Numbered from the stretch's first letter, positions 22,801 to 34,150 are shown. The stretch is DNA of 64,000 nt from Phaseolus vulgaris (GCF_000499845.2 NC_023758.2:10885927-10949926), one strand, 5' to 3'. Notes: generated from the sequence alone by a model not told the origin. Program-made: numbers and translations.

Positions 22801-23238
22801 TAAATCTCAAATGGGAAACTAAGGGTTTCTCATATGGGAAACAATTGTCGAGGGTCGAATACCTCCGGACTCAATACCAACACGTATAAAAGAATTATAA
22901 ATATACATGCAATATAAAATTAAAAAATTTAATCATACATAAAATTAAATAAAAAAGAATTAATTGAAAATCATGAAATTATTTATAATCTAATTACAAA
23001 ATTTAATTATAAATCATTAAATTAATTAGAAAATAATTTTACACTAATAAACACTGGTTCCACCCAACAACCGTCGTCTATTTGCTCGGTAATTGAAATC
23101 TACAACAGTTTTACGAGGAACCGTCGTTTAAACCTTCATTTTAATTTAAAAAATGTCATCGTGATTTGATGGACAACGTTTGACAATGAAACCGGTGTAT
23201 ATTAGCTGTCGTAAATGAGCTTTTCTGGACTAGTGTAA

Positions 23239-24429
23239 GTGAGGAAGAATAGGAGAAATGGGAGAGGAAGAAACAATGAGGAAGAAGAGCAAAACGCGAG
23301 TCAAAGGGAGACATAGTGTGACATAGTGTATAGAGAGTGAGAGGTATTCAATGTGTTTTTCACAAGAGAAGGAAGAAGAAAATTCCATTTAGCCACCGAA
23401 AAAAAAATCTCTGACAATAAAATCGTTATGGTCGCTAATTCAATTATGGATATAATGATTTTTTTTAATTTATTCAATACCGTCACCACTCTAACAATCA
23501 AATATTTCAAATATTTTGCTACTATCAATTTCAGTTATTGTTTCGATTGCAAAACTAACTAAAATCATTAATATTCATTTGGTTGTTATTTCGGTTACAG
23601 ATTTGACACTATATGTTATGTGTGACTATTTCAGTCCCAAATTGAAAAAAAAAAGGAATTAAAAAAGAGAATAAGATATAGTGTTCCAAACCCAACTTCA
23701 CTTGAAAAAAAAAATTAAAAGTTGGTTTTAGAAAACAAATTTTGATTTGAAAAAAAAAATTGTCAAAGTGAAAGTTGGACATCAAAATACTAGTTTTTTA
23801 AATTAAATCGCGCACGATTTATATATTTTTGTAATTTTTTAAAATCTGTCCATTTTCGTAAAAGGAGATAAAATTACATCACATTTGTAAATTTCTCACT
23901 TTTATGCTTGTTGTTATTATTATTATATATCTTCTTTCACTGGTAAAATAAAATTTTGTTATTTTTACAATGTTAATATTGATAGATGGTTATCTTTTTT
24001 ATATTAAAAATTGTTAATAATCTTACTAATCAATAAAATAAAAGTATAATGTTTTTATTTAATATCAGATAATTTATGTAGAGGTTTCCTTTAGATAAAT
24101 CATGAATGTTAATCACTACATTTTATACTAAGTATACTTTATAACTAAAAGTTCTCTTACAATTTTATCATTTAACATATATTTTAAATTATCATTCATC
24201 TCAATAATTCTTTGAATTATATGAGATTATTTAACATATTAAAATATCTATTATTTTTTACATGATTAGCTTTTAACACATTATTATTGACGTCATTTAG
24301 ATGAGAATAATAATTTTTTATTTTTTACTTTTTAAAAAAGGTGTAAGAGAGAGGAGTTTTGTGAAGTTCTGATGTATTAGTAGTGGTATGATTTGATTGC
24401 ATATAATGAGAATAATAATGAGCAATAGG
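23239..24429. other. Non-coding region, possible decayed CACTA flank at 23360-23640
   Basis: The part 23360-23640 has GGTCGCTAATT-, TTTCGATTGCAAAA- and GGTTGTTATTTCGG-like units that resemble, in inverse orientation, the subterminal repeats after 16045. No TAGTG terminus is visible. The rest is AT-rich with no gene signal. Confidence 0.35.
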
Positions 24430-24551
24430 GACAACTTGTTTCAGTATACAACTCTTTATTTATGATATAAAAAAGGATATGTTTATCATTTCATACAAAA
24501 AGTTGAAATTTTAAGTAAAGAAAGATAGTTGTATACTGGAACAAGGTTGTC
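24430..24551. repeat. Foldback repeat (MITE-like) upstream of WAT1 gene 1
   Basis: A 27-30 bp arm containing CAGTATACAACTCTT (24430-24457) is repeated inverted as AAGATAGTTGTATACTGG (24522-24551), the outermost bases being GACAAC and GTTGTC. The 65-bp centre is AT-rich. No target duplication was identified. It lies about 190-315 bp before the start codon of the WAT1 gene, so it may be part of the promoter. Confidence 0.6.
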
Positions 24552-24743
24552 ATCGTATCATTTTCCAATAATAATTTAGTTTGAAAAAAAAGAAAAAAAG
24601 TTATGAATAAATTTCTCTGGTACTATTTGAAAGAAAGAGGCTATCCACCAGTGACGTTCATAATCTATATTGATGTACTACAACACGCAAAGCAACAGAA
24701 TAAACATTGAAGAGAGAAAGGGGAGAGAGCAGAGAGCAGTATT

Positions 24744-27700
24744 ATGCAGAGTGCAGTGGTAACCACTGTGATGGTTGTTTCCGTGTTTTTGACGGTGGGT
24801 TTGAACACTCTGGTAAAAGCAAACATGTCCAAAGGCATGAGCAATTACGTTTTCGTTGCTTATTCCAACCTCCTCGGATTCTGTCTCCTGCTAATTGCGA
24901 CCACCCTTCATTACAGGAACAGATATCCCACACCGCTCAATAACTCCATTCTCTTCAGAACTTTTCTCATTGGCTTCTTCAGGTACAGTAACACCACAAC
25001 TTTAAACGTTTTGTTTTGTTCGCCTGTAATTCTTGGTCTTTAATGGTTTTGTTCTTGTGTTAGCGTTTTCATTCAGACGCTTTATTATGCTGGGATTGGA
25101 TATAGCTCCCCGGTTCTCAGCTCAGCCATAGAAGATCTTCTTCCAGCTTTCACTTTCGTAATCGCCATTGTTTTCAGGTCTGTTTCCAATGCTTTTGTAA
25201 CAATGCTGTTTTTTATCCTTCTACATGTGTTGGTGTCCTTTTTCTAAAAGAAAAATAATGAACTAAATGATTGTATGGTATGTTGAGGAGAGTTTTTCGC
25301 TAACAATTATTAAGATATAAAGTGTAAAACTATAAATGAATTAAGTTTTTATAATTAAAATTAATTTATGCATGAGTTAAAAATAAATATTTGAAGAAGC
25401 AAAGTCGAATTTTTTTTAACAAATTAAATTATATATAATTTAAGCTAGTTTTAATTTTTTTTAATTTTTCCCTAAAAGAACCTAAGGAGAAAAAAATATC
25501 GTTTATATATCGATACCTTAACCATTTTTATAAGTGTTTATCTCTTTGTACGTGTTTGTATTTTTTCTTTACTACTTTCCCACTTTTCTTTTTGTTTTTA
25601 AACATCCAACAAAGTGATTTTATAATTATGCAGGAAACCTGTCCTGTTTTTTTTCTGATGCACTCTGTTTAATTTTACATTTTATTCTCTGATGCACTTT
25701 GTAAAAGTCCGTAGTTTTTTGGTCTTAGAAATAGTTGTTTATGTTTTATGATTTCGGTGAGCGTAGAGAGTACGGGGGTTTTAGTTAGTTGGAGTATTTG
25801 GTTATAATATTTTTGAATTTTTTTAATCAACAATAAAAAAATAAATAACGAAAATATTTCAAAGATATCTCAATCTTTATAAAAAAAATTCAAACCACAC
25901 AACCCACACATAGATTTTAAGAACATCAACTAATGTTAAACTAACCTGAATTTTTAATAACTGATCTCATGTAAACTAGTGGTTCAAAACATAAATCTGA
26001 ATAAAAATCCAAGGTAATTTAACATTTGCAGTTAGTCTAACATTTGCATTTACCCACAACTAAACCTTTAGTTGAACCATTAAAAAATTTCACTATAGTC
26101 TATTGTTTTGTTACTTTGTTTCCACAATTTTCTAACAACTTCTATTCAAACTTCCAACCATATATTATAGACAACTTCATTTAAAATGTTCCTTTTAATT
26201 AATTTATTCTTCGTTCATAAAAAAAAATCAACAAATTGATTTCATACTTTTTTTTTTCTCCATTTGCTTATATTTCATTGTAAAATAACTTCCATGGAAA
26301 GTTACTATTAAATTTCATTAATTTCAAGAGAAGAAAGAATTCTTAAGAGGTTGGTACGTAAGAGGGACCTTTTCATTTGTTTGATTTTGAATGGAAACCA
26401 ACCAATGAGAGGACAGAAGATAAGGTTGGGACTACTAGTACTGTCCTTTGATAAGAATCAGATATTTTTTTTTGATACTATATTTAAATCCTTTAATACA
26501 TAGCATTACTACACTAATTATTTATGTAAAATTTCAACTGTAGTTAGATTTTTTTTTTAGTTTTCTCAAAAGAAATAAACTTGTTGTTTGTGTATGTGTG
26601 TGGGAGGTTTTTACTGTTAATTCATAATTTCTATAATATAATTAAAAACATTATAATAAAAAAGTAAATTTCCTATATAATTTTAAATTATTATTATAAC
26701 AAAATAATATAATCTACTCTTTCTTTCTTTTTTTCTTTTTCACGTGTCTAAACATAATAAATTTACCTATATTTTTCAAAAGCAACACTTTTATTTTATT
26801 TTAATTTACTTTTTATTTTTATTTTTATTTTTACATCTAATAGTTTATCTTAACTTATTTTCTTAAAAATGATAACATTTGACTATACTCGTTTTCATCT
26901 TCAAAGTAAAATTTACATTATTTTTTAAATGCTACATGATAATAAATAAATTATAATTATATAAGTTTTAAAATGCAATATTGAATAAATTAAGAGTAGA
27001 ATTGTAATTAGAGTTGTTAGAAGATGAATTTAGTTCCTGAAAATGGTAGGTGAATGACAAGTTTAAATGAAGTAATTAAAGTGTGAAGGTTTTGATGTGA
27101 GGATTTAGGATGGAAAAGGTAGCCCTAAAAGTAAGAAGCTGGCAAGCAAAAAGCATTGGCACTGTGGTCTCAATTGGAGGGGCATTAACAGTGACTTTGT
27201 ACAAAGGTTTGGCTTTGACAACTGGTGTCATGCCAAACAATTTACTTCTCTCATCTCAACAATCAGAATGGCTACTAGGAGGCTTTCTTTTAGCAGCTGG
27301 TACCCTTTGTTGTTCAGTCTCACTTGTTATCCAGGTAAATAGGTTTTACTACACATTCAAACTATATATCTAATGCCCTTATTAGAATGTATATTCTTCT
27401 GTTTATGTATATTAGAATGTATATAGTTATATTAAACTATGAACTACTTTTTATTGTACTAGTGACAATGATAATATATTATTTTAATTCTCAAAATTAC
27501 TCTTGAATGTTCACAACTGATTCTTATAATGTTAGATGTCTAACGTGTGAATCTCTGAAAAGTATACTTAATCGACAGTAGTTATACAAATCATGATTTG
27601 TCTAAATTGTGTGGTTCAATTTCATTTTGATGAAAATGAATTCAAATTATTCATTCTCCATTCTTCTAACTCTCTCTTGTCCTCACATAACAAAAATGAG

Positions 27701-28379
27701 TCTTTTGATGCAGACATGGACAATTAAGGAGTACCCAGAGGAGCTAATGCTAATAACCATTGCTACCAGTTTCTCTGTAGTGCTATCTTTCGTAGTAGCT
27801 TCCGTGGCAGAACAAAATCCGAAGGCATGGATAGTGAAGCTAGATATGGAATTGGTGTGCATATTGTATGCAGTAAGTTTGGATAGTAGAAGGAAGTGTT
27901 TGATGCAGAGCAATAATTGTGTAGAATTGGGAATTTATTTTACTGGTGTAGTTATTTTGTGATTTTTGTAGGCCATTGTAATGGTGTCTACACGAAATGT
28001 GGTGTGTGCATGGGCATGTCGAAAGAAGGGAGCTGTATATGTTGCAATGTTCAATCCTTTAGGAATTGTCATTGCACTTGCTATGGGGACTGTATTTTTG
28101 GGAGACACTCTATATCTTGGAAGGTATGTGCATATGCATGTAGCTAGAAACAATGTTACATTTTTCCTAACTAATAAGTTGTTGGATTTTGATTCATTGT
28201 GCAGTGTGATAGGAGGTGCTATAATAGCCATTGGGTTTTATGCTGTAATATGGGGTCAGGCTCAAGAGGAAAATATGACTTGTAAAACACATGGGAGCTG
28301 TAGCATTATCCCTCCATCTTCATCTTGTTCAGAAGACACCCTCTTACTGCATAATAGCAAAGACATAATGATTGCATGA
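24744..28379 (+). CDS. WAT1-related protein (EamA/DMT transporter, nodulin MtN21-like), gene 1
   Basis: Six exons: 24744-24982, 25064-25177, 27109-27334, 27714-27872, 27972-28123, 28205-28379; all introns are GT-AG, phases fit, and the product is 354 residues, normal for the family. It should be a plasma- or vacuolar-membrane protein with about ten helices in two EamA repeats. The first repeat spans roughly residues 5-130 (with GIGYSSPVLSSAIEDLLPAFTFVIAI); the second about 190-310 (GAVYVAMFNPLGIVIALAMG and GDTLYLGSVIGGAIIAIGFY). Relatives move amino acids, auxin or other small molecules; the substrate cannot be told here. The hydrophilic tail (about 40 residues) is serine-rich. The long second intron (25178-27108) is AT-rich. 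The ATG follows a purine-rich GAGAGAGCAGAG leader. No frame damage, so it is probably functional. Confidence 0.93.
25178..27108 (+). other. Long intron 2 of WAT1 gene 1
   Basis: About 1.9 kb of AT-rich sequence between GTCTGT and TTTAG. No inserted element with defined ends was recognised. Confidence 0.7.
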
Positions 28380-28860
28380 AAGGTTAGGGGTAGGGGAGAC
28401 TTTTATCCTATGATGGAGACCGACATTAGTTATTAGATTGTTGAAGTGAAGTCTTACATCATAAATGTTTTACCTGTATTTCAAAGTACTTGCTTGTCAC
28501 GACTATAGCAACTTGCAAGTCATTAATTTGCCTTTTCTCACCCCCTTCTTACTTCTTCAAGAAAATATCTATGCCAACTAATTTGTACTGGAAAGAGTTA
28601 GGTTCATAATTGTTCATCAGATTTTAATTAGAGAGAAAATTATTTTTTTATTGAAATTAGATTCTAATTTTGTAATGGTCAAATTAATATTTTTCATAGT
28701 TAATTTCTACTTTATTCTCGTATTTATCTCGTATAAGTAACTATGTTAACTAAAAAAATCCTATAATTTCTGTGTTCACATTTGAATTCTACTTTTAATA
28801 CATTAAAAAAACTCAACGTCTTCAATATTTTCCCATACAATAAAATCATAAAATAAAAAA
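28380..28860. other. 3' region of WAT1 gene 1
   Basis: Untranslated and intergenic sequence. No clear single polyadenylation signal stands out; AATAAA-like strings are frequent because of the base composition. Confidence 0.4.
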
Positions 28861-29192
28861 GAAATCATAAAATAAAAACCAATTTTAAACATAAAATAAT
28901 TAATTATTATAAAAAAATATATTAAAATATTTATATTTAGAGTAATTTCTATTATTAATAAAATTTATAAATTAGTTTTTAAATTGATATTTAATTAAAG
29001 ATCGAGACATACCAACTTTTGAATATAAGTAATGGTTAACTAATTAGATACTAATTTAGAAACTAATTTATAAATTTTATTAATAATAAAAACTACTTTA
29101 AATATTAATATTCTTTTTAGTTTAAAAAAAATATCTAATTTAATGAATATAGTGACTAATTTATCCTTAAAACTGATTTTTTTTAGTGATTC
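28861..29192. repeat. Foldback (MITE-like) inverted repeat, about 330 bp
   Basis: The left arm (28861-29005) and right arm (29038-29192) are imperfect inverted copies. The best matching part contains AACTAATTTATAAATTTTAT on the right, with its reverse complement on the left; outer parts also pair (CCAATTTTAAACATAAA against TTTATCCTTAAAACTGATTT). No ORF. A target duplication could not be fixed. Confidence 0.65.
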
Positions 29193-29504
29193 CATTCACT
29201 CATTAACATAAGACACAATTAGAGAATGATAGTTTGTTTACGAAGTATTTTATACTATCTAATAAATGGTGAAAAAATAATTCAAAAATTTATTATTATT
29301 AAATCTGGTAATATTAGTTTAAAAATTCAACAAAATTAATTAAAGCAATTACTTAATATCTAGTGTTGTATTAACCTCGTTCGTAGCTTGATTGAAAGAT
29401 AATACAATATCTTGAGTTCTTGATATTAGTTTTAGTGAAACTTAAAGGTCACACCGCAAAACAACAAGGTTTTAACGAAACAGAAATTAATATAACTCTG
29501 AGAA

Positions 29505-29945
29505 TTATTTAATTAATAGATGTTTTTATAACATTAAGTTTTAAAGATTATTCTAAAATCTTAACAAAATAACGGAGTTTTTTTAATATTCGTTAAATTT
29601 TAAAGATTTATTTTAAAACCTTTGCAAAATAACGGAGTTTTTTAACCTTTGTTAAATTCCAAAGGTTTATTGTAAATCCTCAACAAAATAACGGAGGTTT
29701 TTTTAACCTTCGTTAAATTTCAAAGGTTTATTCTAAAACATCGGCAAAATGTCGTAGGTTTTCTTAACTTTCAGTAAGTTTCAAAGGTTTATTCTACAAC
29801 CTCAACAAATTAACGAAAGTCTTTTTAACATTTGTTAAGTTTCAAAAGTTTATTCTAAAATCTCAAAAAAAATAACAGAGGTTTTTTTAACTTTTGATAA
29901 ATTCCAAAGATTTGTTGTAGAACCTCAATAAAACACTCTAGATTT
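29505..29945. repeat. Tandem repeat, unit about 60-61 bp, about 7 copies
   Basis: Each unit contains an AACGGAGGTTTTTTTAACC-like core followed by TTCGTTAAATTTCAAAGG and a TTCTAAAACCTC-type end. Cores occur at about 29571, 29631, 29690, 29751, 29812 and 29874. Each unit has a short internal inverted repeat (AACGGAGGTT / AACCTTCGTT). Copies differ by several bases, so the array is not recent. It has the style of subterminal arrays in plant transposons, but no termini were found. Confidence 0.75.
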
Positions 29946-30002
29946 TTCAGACTTTAATAAATAAATATTATTAAATCTATTTTTTAATATATTTTATATA
30001 TT

Positions 30003-30345
30003 CACTAGTGCAAAATGTAAAAATAACTACTGTTTTTTAAATGCGTTTCTACCATTAGACGTGGTCTTTCAAAACGCGGTGACATTTTTGTAATTAAGTT
30101 CATTTAAGAATGTGGCTATTTGTAGTAGTCACATTCGTAAATGAAGCTTTTCGATTTAATAATGCGGTTATTTGTAATAGTCGCATTCTTAAATCAAAGC
30201 GCTTGATTTACGAATGCGGCTTTTCCTATAGCCGCATTCTTAAATCAAAACGCTTGATTTAAGAATACAGCTATTACAAATAGCCGCATTCTTAAATATA
30301 ATAACCGCATTCTTAAATCATTTTTTACCCTAATCTGAAGCGTGA
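30003..30345. repeat. CACTA left TIR and subterminal repeats
   Basis: About ten copies, in both orientations, of a 12-14 bp unit around ATTCTTAAATCA / GAATGCGGCTATT. In CACTA elements such units are the binding sites of the element-encoded DNA-binding protein. Confidence 0.8.
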
Positions 30346-30977
30346 CACGTACACTTTCATACTTTCTTCCTCTTTTTTCGCTGTTCCTGCTCTCTTGTTC
30401 CTCTCTTCTTCTGCGAGTTGCATTGTCTTGTTTTCGTGCCATTGTAAGTTCATTCGAGCTCTACTTCTTCTTCTTGTTTTCGTGTCATTGTTAAGTTCGT
30501 TCGTTTCTCTTACTTTTTTTTGTTTTCTTGCATTGGTCAAAGTACTATTTCATTACCTTCGTGTTTCATTGCTCCCTCGCTCCATCGTTGTTGTCGTGTC
30601 TACTGACGCATCTGCTGTCGCCACCGTTGTTGTTGCTTTCGTGCCACTCTCAACGTTGCCTTCACGCACAAGGTTGGTGTTTTAATTTTTATTTTATTTT
30701 TTTTAATGTTATGAATTTGTTTATTTTTTATTTATTATAATTTTAATTTTTTTAAATTTATATTATTTAGTATTTATTATAATTTGTATTTATTATTAAT
30801 TTATATTATGTTACTTGTTAGTTTAGAATAGAATTATCGTGTTGGTATTGAGTTTGAGGGTGTTCGACCCTCGACAATTGATACGTGCTAGTTTTGAGTT
30901 CGGGGGTGTTTGACCCTCGGCAAACGTGTGAGATAGAACACTTCTTAGAAACACTTGAATGACTATTACAGAATATA

Positions 30978-32531
30978 ATGGATCGAAATTGGATTAATTC
31001 TGTTTGCATAAATGATGAGTACGAAAGAGGAATAGAAGAATTTATACAATTTGCACAACAACGTAACGTGAATAATAATGGTCATGATGGAGCAAATATC
31101 AGGTGTTCGTGCATTACTTATTTGAATGGAAGGATACTAGATGTTAAGATAATGAGGGAACACCTTCTATGTGATGGGTTTTTATGTTCTTATACAACTT
31201 AAACATGGCATGGTGAATTATTAAATTTACCACGTGTTTCCGTAACTGAAAAATATGCGAGGTCCACAATGGATGATGGATTACATGATAATGTAGATGA
31301 TGATCGATTGGAGGACATGATTCATGATGTGGGAACTGAGTCTTTTGCAAATTAACTATTGTTTGTTACCTAACTTTTTTAACAGAGATATGGATGATAA
31401 TCAGACTCCAATCAGATCGCGATCCGGACGAGGTAGCAGAGGACCTACTAGATTGAAGCGTCTCTCATTGAAACGTGTTGTTGGTGAGACAACACGTGTT
31501 GAACTTGATGTCAACACTAGAGTAGCTTTTAGTCCTAATGCAAATTCGTTTAACAACTATCTTGGAGTTGTTTCTCGTGAGAGGCTCTCCATTTTGATTA
31601 ATTCATGGGATGACGTGTCAGAGGTCGATCGGAACATGCTCTGGGAGGATGTTCTAGTAAGGTTTACATTATTATTGTTATCATATAATTTTTTTAATAT
31701 TCATTAATTAATTTTAATTTGGTGATGTTATTTTGTAGGACAATTTTAAAATTCCTAATGTGGAACCGCTTCGATCAAAGATTATATCCGATATCGGACT
31801 TAAATTTCATCAGTTTAAGTCAAGACTGATGACAAATTATATTTTTGGCAAGCTTAAAGGCGAAAATCCTTATTTAAAGTACAAACATATTGATGAAGAG
31901 ACATGGCGTCTTTTTGTTCAAAGCCGTGAAAATGAAGCTTGGAAGGTAAGTGAGGTTACTTAACTATTTTTAGTTATATAACATTAATAAGTTAATATTA
32001 TTTAATTCACTTTGTTTATTTCATTTATGACAGGATCGTCCGAAGAAAGCTCATGACATAGCTTTAAAGAATGTTACCTCGCATGTATTGTCTCGTTCAG
32101 GGTATCGAAAGCTTGAGCAATCACTGATGGAGGAAAATGTGCAATCCAGACAGGGGACTGGGTCTGAGATTGATATAGGGGTCACTACTCCTCCATCACC
32201 ACCTTTGCGCCATGTAAAATGGAAGAGGGTCCGAATTAAAAAGTCGGGTGCACCAGGTTCTGAGCAATCAGGGGTTATCATCGAAAAAATTGTTAGTTAT
32301 TTTTAGCCTTTTTTGCATTTATTTTAAATCATTAATTATATTAAAAATTGATATGATTTTGGTCTCTTGTAGGATTTCTTAAGCTCCCAAGGTAATTTTG
32401 TTCTTGAAGGTCGTCGCGATATCCTGGTTGAAGCAATTGGACGACCTGAGTACTATAGTCGTGTTCGTGCAACTGAACAAGGGGTTGGACTTAAACTATA
32501 TTTTGGAGACCAAAACAGAAATAACGAGTGA
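30978..32531 (+). pseudogene. CACTA transposase-associated gene, 5' exons (Ptta/En/Spm type)
   Basis: The first part (ATG 30978) has the transposase-associated N-terminal domain: MDRNWINSVCINDEY, an IRCSC...REHLLCDGF region and, after an in-frame TAA (31199-31201), TWHGELL. A second open part starts at 31390 (MDDNQTPIRSRSG) and continues through exons ending 31656, then 31739-31945, 32034-32291 and 32373-about 32528, with GT-AG introns and frame kept throughout. These encode a Ptta/En/Spm-like plant transposase domain (LWEDVL, then FVQSRENEAW, ALKNVTSHVLSRSGYRKLEQ and VLEGRRDILVEAIGRPEYY). The gypsy fragment then ends the frame. Related proteins bind subterminal repeats. The stop at 31199 and the insertion make this copy defective. 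Confidence 0.75.
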
Positions 32532-33603
32532 GAAATGTTAAGAATTAATGGAGGAAATGATAGAGATCAAATAAGAGAGGATTCTACCAATGGAGAAAGA
32601 GGTCATTCACCCACACATTTGAAGTTCTTCCTTCTAGTCTTCTCAAAAATTAAAGAAGAATTAAATAAAGAGAGGACCAAGCTTAAAGCCAAAGAAGACT
32701 ACAAGCTTTCAAGAATGGGCTTCAATTAATATCTCTCTTTATAGTTTCTTTCAATTTGTAAATAATACTTAAATATAGTTTTTAGGAAAGGTTCTAAGAG
32801 GGAAACCTAAAGATACCTCTTATGTTGAAGCATCTTTAGATATTAGTTTTAGAAATTTCTAGTAGTTGACCCTTCATCACTCACTTTAGGCGCTAGAAAG
32901 TGAGAGATTTGCAAGGGACCTTTTGGATAGCTTCTTGTGTAAGCTTCTTGTACTTCATGACCGGTCATCTTCCTATATAAGGAGGGCTTGAGTCTTTCTA
33001 ATAGAGATTTTATATTTTGAGTAAAGAAATTCTCCCAAATTAGTGAGTGATTGAGAGACTTGTGTCTTCTCTTCTTCTAGTCTCATCTTGAGTGCATCTT
33101 GGAACCTCAAGTGGCGGCATCTACACTCATCTTAGAGCCTTACATCCTTCAAGTGGCATGTTCATCTCTAAGAACTCCAACCACATAAGTTCCCTATTTT
33201 ATTTCATCTTCTTCATCCATTTTCCCTTCATTCCAAATTACCCATTTTTGTTCTACTTGTTTGTTTTCACTTTCAATCGGTGCAATCTCTTCCTTATGAT
33301 CTCCTCTTTCATTTTCTGCATTTATATTCAATTTTAATCGGTGCAAATTGGTTGTTCTTGCTGTTTTTGTCACGTCCTCCATGGGTATAATTGCTATATG
33401 TTGTGTTCTTGAGTTTCTATCCATGGGTTGCTGTTCAAAATGGGCTTCTATGTGAGTTTGGCTTGGTTACTTGTGTTTTGGTGAGTTCTTGAATGTTAAG
33501 AACATTGATCCAATTCTTAAAAAGTGCCTAATCATATTCCAACTCAAGTTGAATCCATAACATGTCCTTAGAATATCCCTATCATGTTATTGGAATCATA
33601 TCA
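32525..33603 (+). mobile_element. 3' end of a Ty3/gypsy element inserted in the CACTA gene
   Basis: A purine-rich 3' untranslated piece (32525-32822) followed by an LTR (32823-33603), in the same arrangement as 13152-14171 of the plus-strand gypsy element. Everything upstream of the 3' untranslated region, including the 5' LTR, is missing. The left boundary is approximate; the GAAAT strings near 32518 and GGAAAT at 33604 are suggestive but not a proven duplication. Confidence 0.7.
32823..33603 (+). repeat. Gypsy LTR, diverged relative of the 8389/13457 LTRs
   Basis: TGTTGAAGCATCTTTAG at the start and TTGGAATCATATCA at the end. It shares with the 8.4-14.2 kb LTRs the CATGACCGGTCAT region, a TATATAAGG box (about 32974), the TCTCATCTTGAGTGC block, the CAAGTGGCG(GC/AC) block and the end. 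It keeps the segment (ACACTCATCTTAGAG ...) that the 13457 LTR lost. Confidence 0.85.
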
Positions 33604-34028
33604 GGAAATAAGAAAGGAGACTGATCGGATGCGGCTAGAGTTGCGACAAGAGTTTCTATCGCAATAAGTATGTGCTGAGCCAATTCAACCCCTAGTTAGT
33701 TGCGCTCCCAATAGCACAAAGAGGAGTTGTACGAATCCTACAACATCAGGGGAGGATATCATTGGCTAGACGAGCCAATGTGAGTTACTAGTAGAGGGCG
33801 GCATGGTTCCTCAAGTGGTGGCCATTGGAAAAGTATATCAAGAGGCCACCACCTTACATAACGTTCCTTTATCCCCTGATGTGGTAAAGGTAATAGTTGA
33901 AACAGTACGAGTACATGATGCTCGTGTTCCACACTACCTTCAGATGAGGTGACAACTGTGGCCGATGCATTTCAGACATTCATCTCCTGGCCCAGAAACC
34001 TCATTCGAATTATGCCTGAACCTCTGGT
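33604..34028 (+). pseudogene. CACTA transposase-associated gene, downstream part
   Basis: Resumes the gene interrupted at 32525: KETDRMRLELRQEFLSQ then a stop, later GMVPQVVAIGKVYQEATTLH and VIVETVRVHDARVP. After a one-base frameshift near 33935 comes VADAFQTFISWPRNLIRI, ending at a GTAATA donor-like site (34029). This matches the conserved segment that often follows the coiled-coil part in plant transposase-like proteins (annotated as a DUF). Stops and the frameshift show it is dead. Confidence 0.65.
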
Positions 34029-34145
34029 AATAATTTCATTTCATTATATTAATTTATATTTATATATTACATCTAATTTAATACAAATGTTCTTCGAAGA
34101 GCGAGAGAATCTCTAGCTCCTCGACACCTCCGGTCGGCCGAGGCC

Positions 34146-34150
34146 ACTTC
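34146..34150. repeat. Target site duplication ACTTC, left copy
   Basis: ACTTC immediately before the solo LTR start; the same five bases follow the LTR at 35923-35927. Confidence 0.9.

Larger units (their letters stand above)
21144..23235 (-). mobile_element. CACTA element (outer) with 3-bp duplication TAA, carrying a ULP1 fragment
   Basis: The left end TACTAGTGCATAAAAACTC (first base changed from C) matches the inverted right end GAGCTTTTCTGGACTAGTG at 23235. TAA flanks both sides (21141-21143, 23236-23238). Subterminal ACAACGGTTTT / AACCGTCGT units occur at both ends. A second CACTA element (21600-22497) is inserted inside; without it this one is about 1.2 kb. Coding traces (ULP1-like protease end) read on the minus strand, giving the orientation. 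A GTCGAGGGTCGAATACCTCC segment at about 22847 is an inverted relative of 30848-30885 in the larger CACTA element. Confidence 0.82.
30003..34075 (+). mobile_element. CACTA element with transposase-type gene, right end lost
   Basis: Starts CACTAGTGCAAAATG (30003), nearly the same TIR as the small element at 21600, followed by subterminal units (AATGCGGCTATTTG and its complement) to about 30320, a leader region, and a multi-exon gene on +. The gene is interrupted by a gypsy 3' end (about 32525-33603) and stops at about 34075, where a minus-strand retroelement ORF begins. No right TIR was found downstream, so the 3' part including any TNP2-like region is missing. Confidence 0.78.

Noticed and set aside
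29505..29945. Regular array suggesting a CRISPR
   Set aside because: Plant DNA, the whole unit is repeated and there are no unique spacers; it is a minisatellite-like tandem repeat.
30245..30740. Overlapping ORFs on both strands, some arginine-rich
   Set aside because: Same leader region of the CACTA family; low-complexity frames, not conserved in the copy at 21600.
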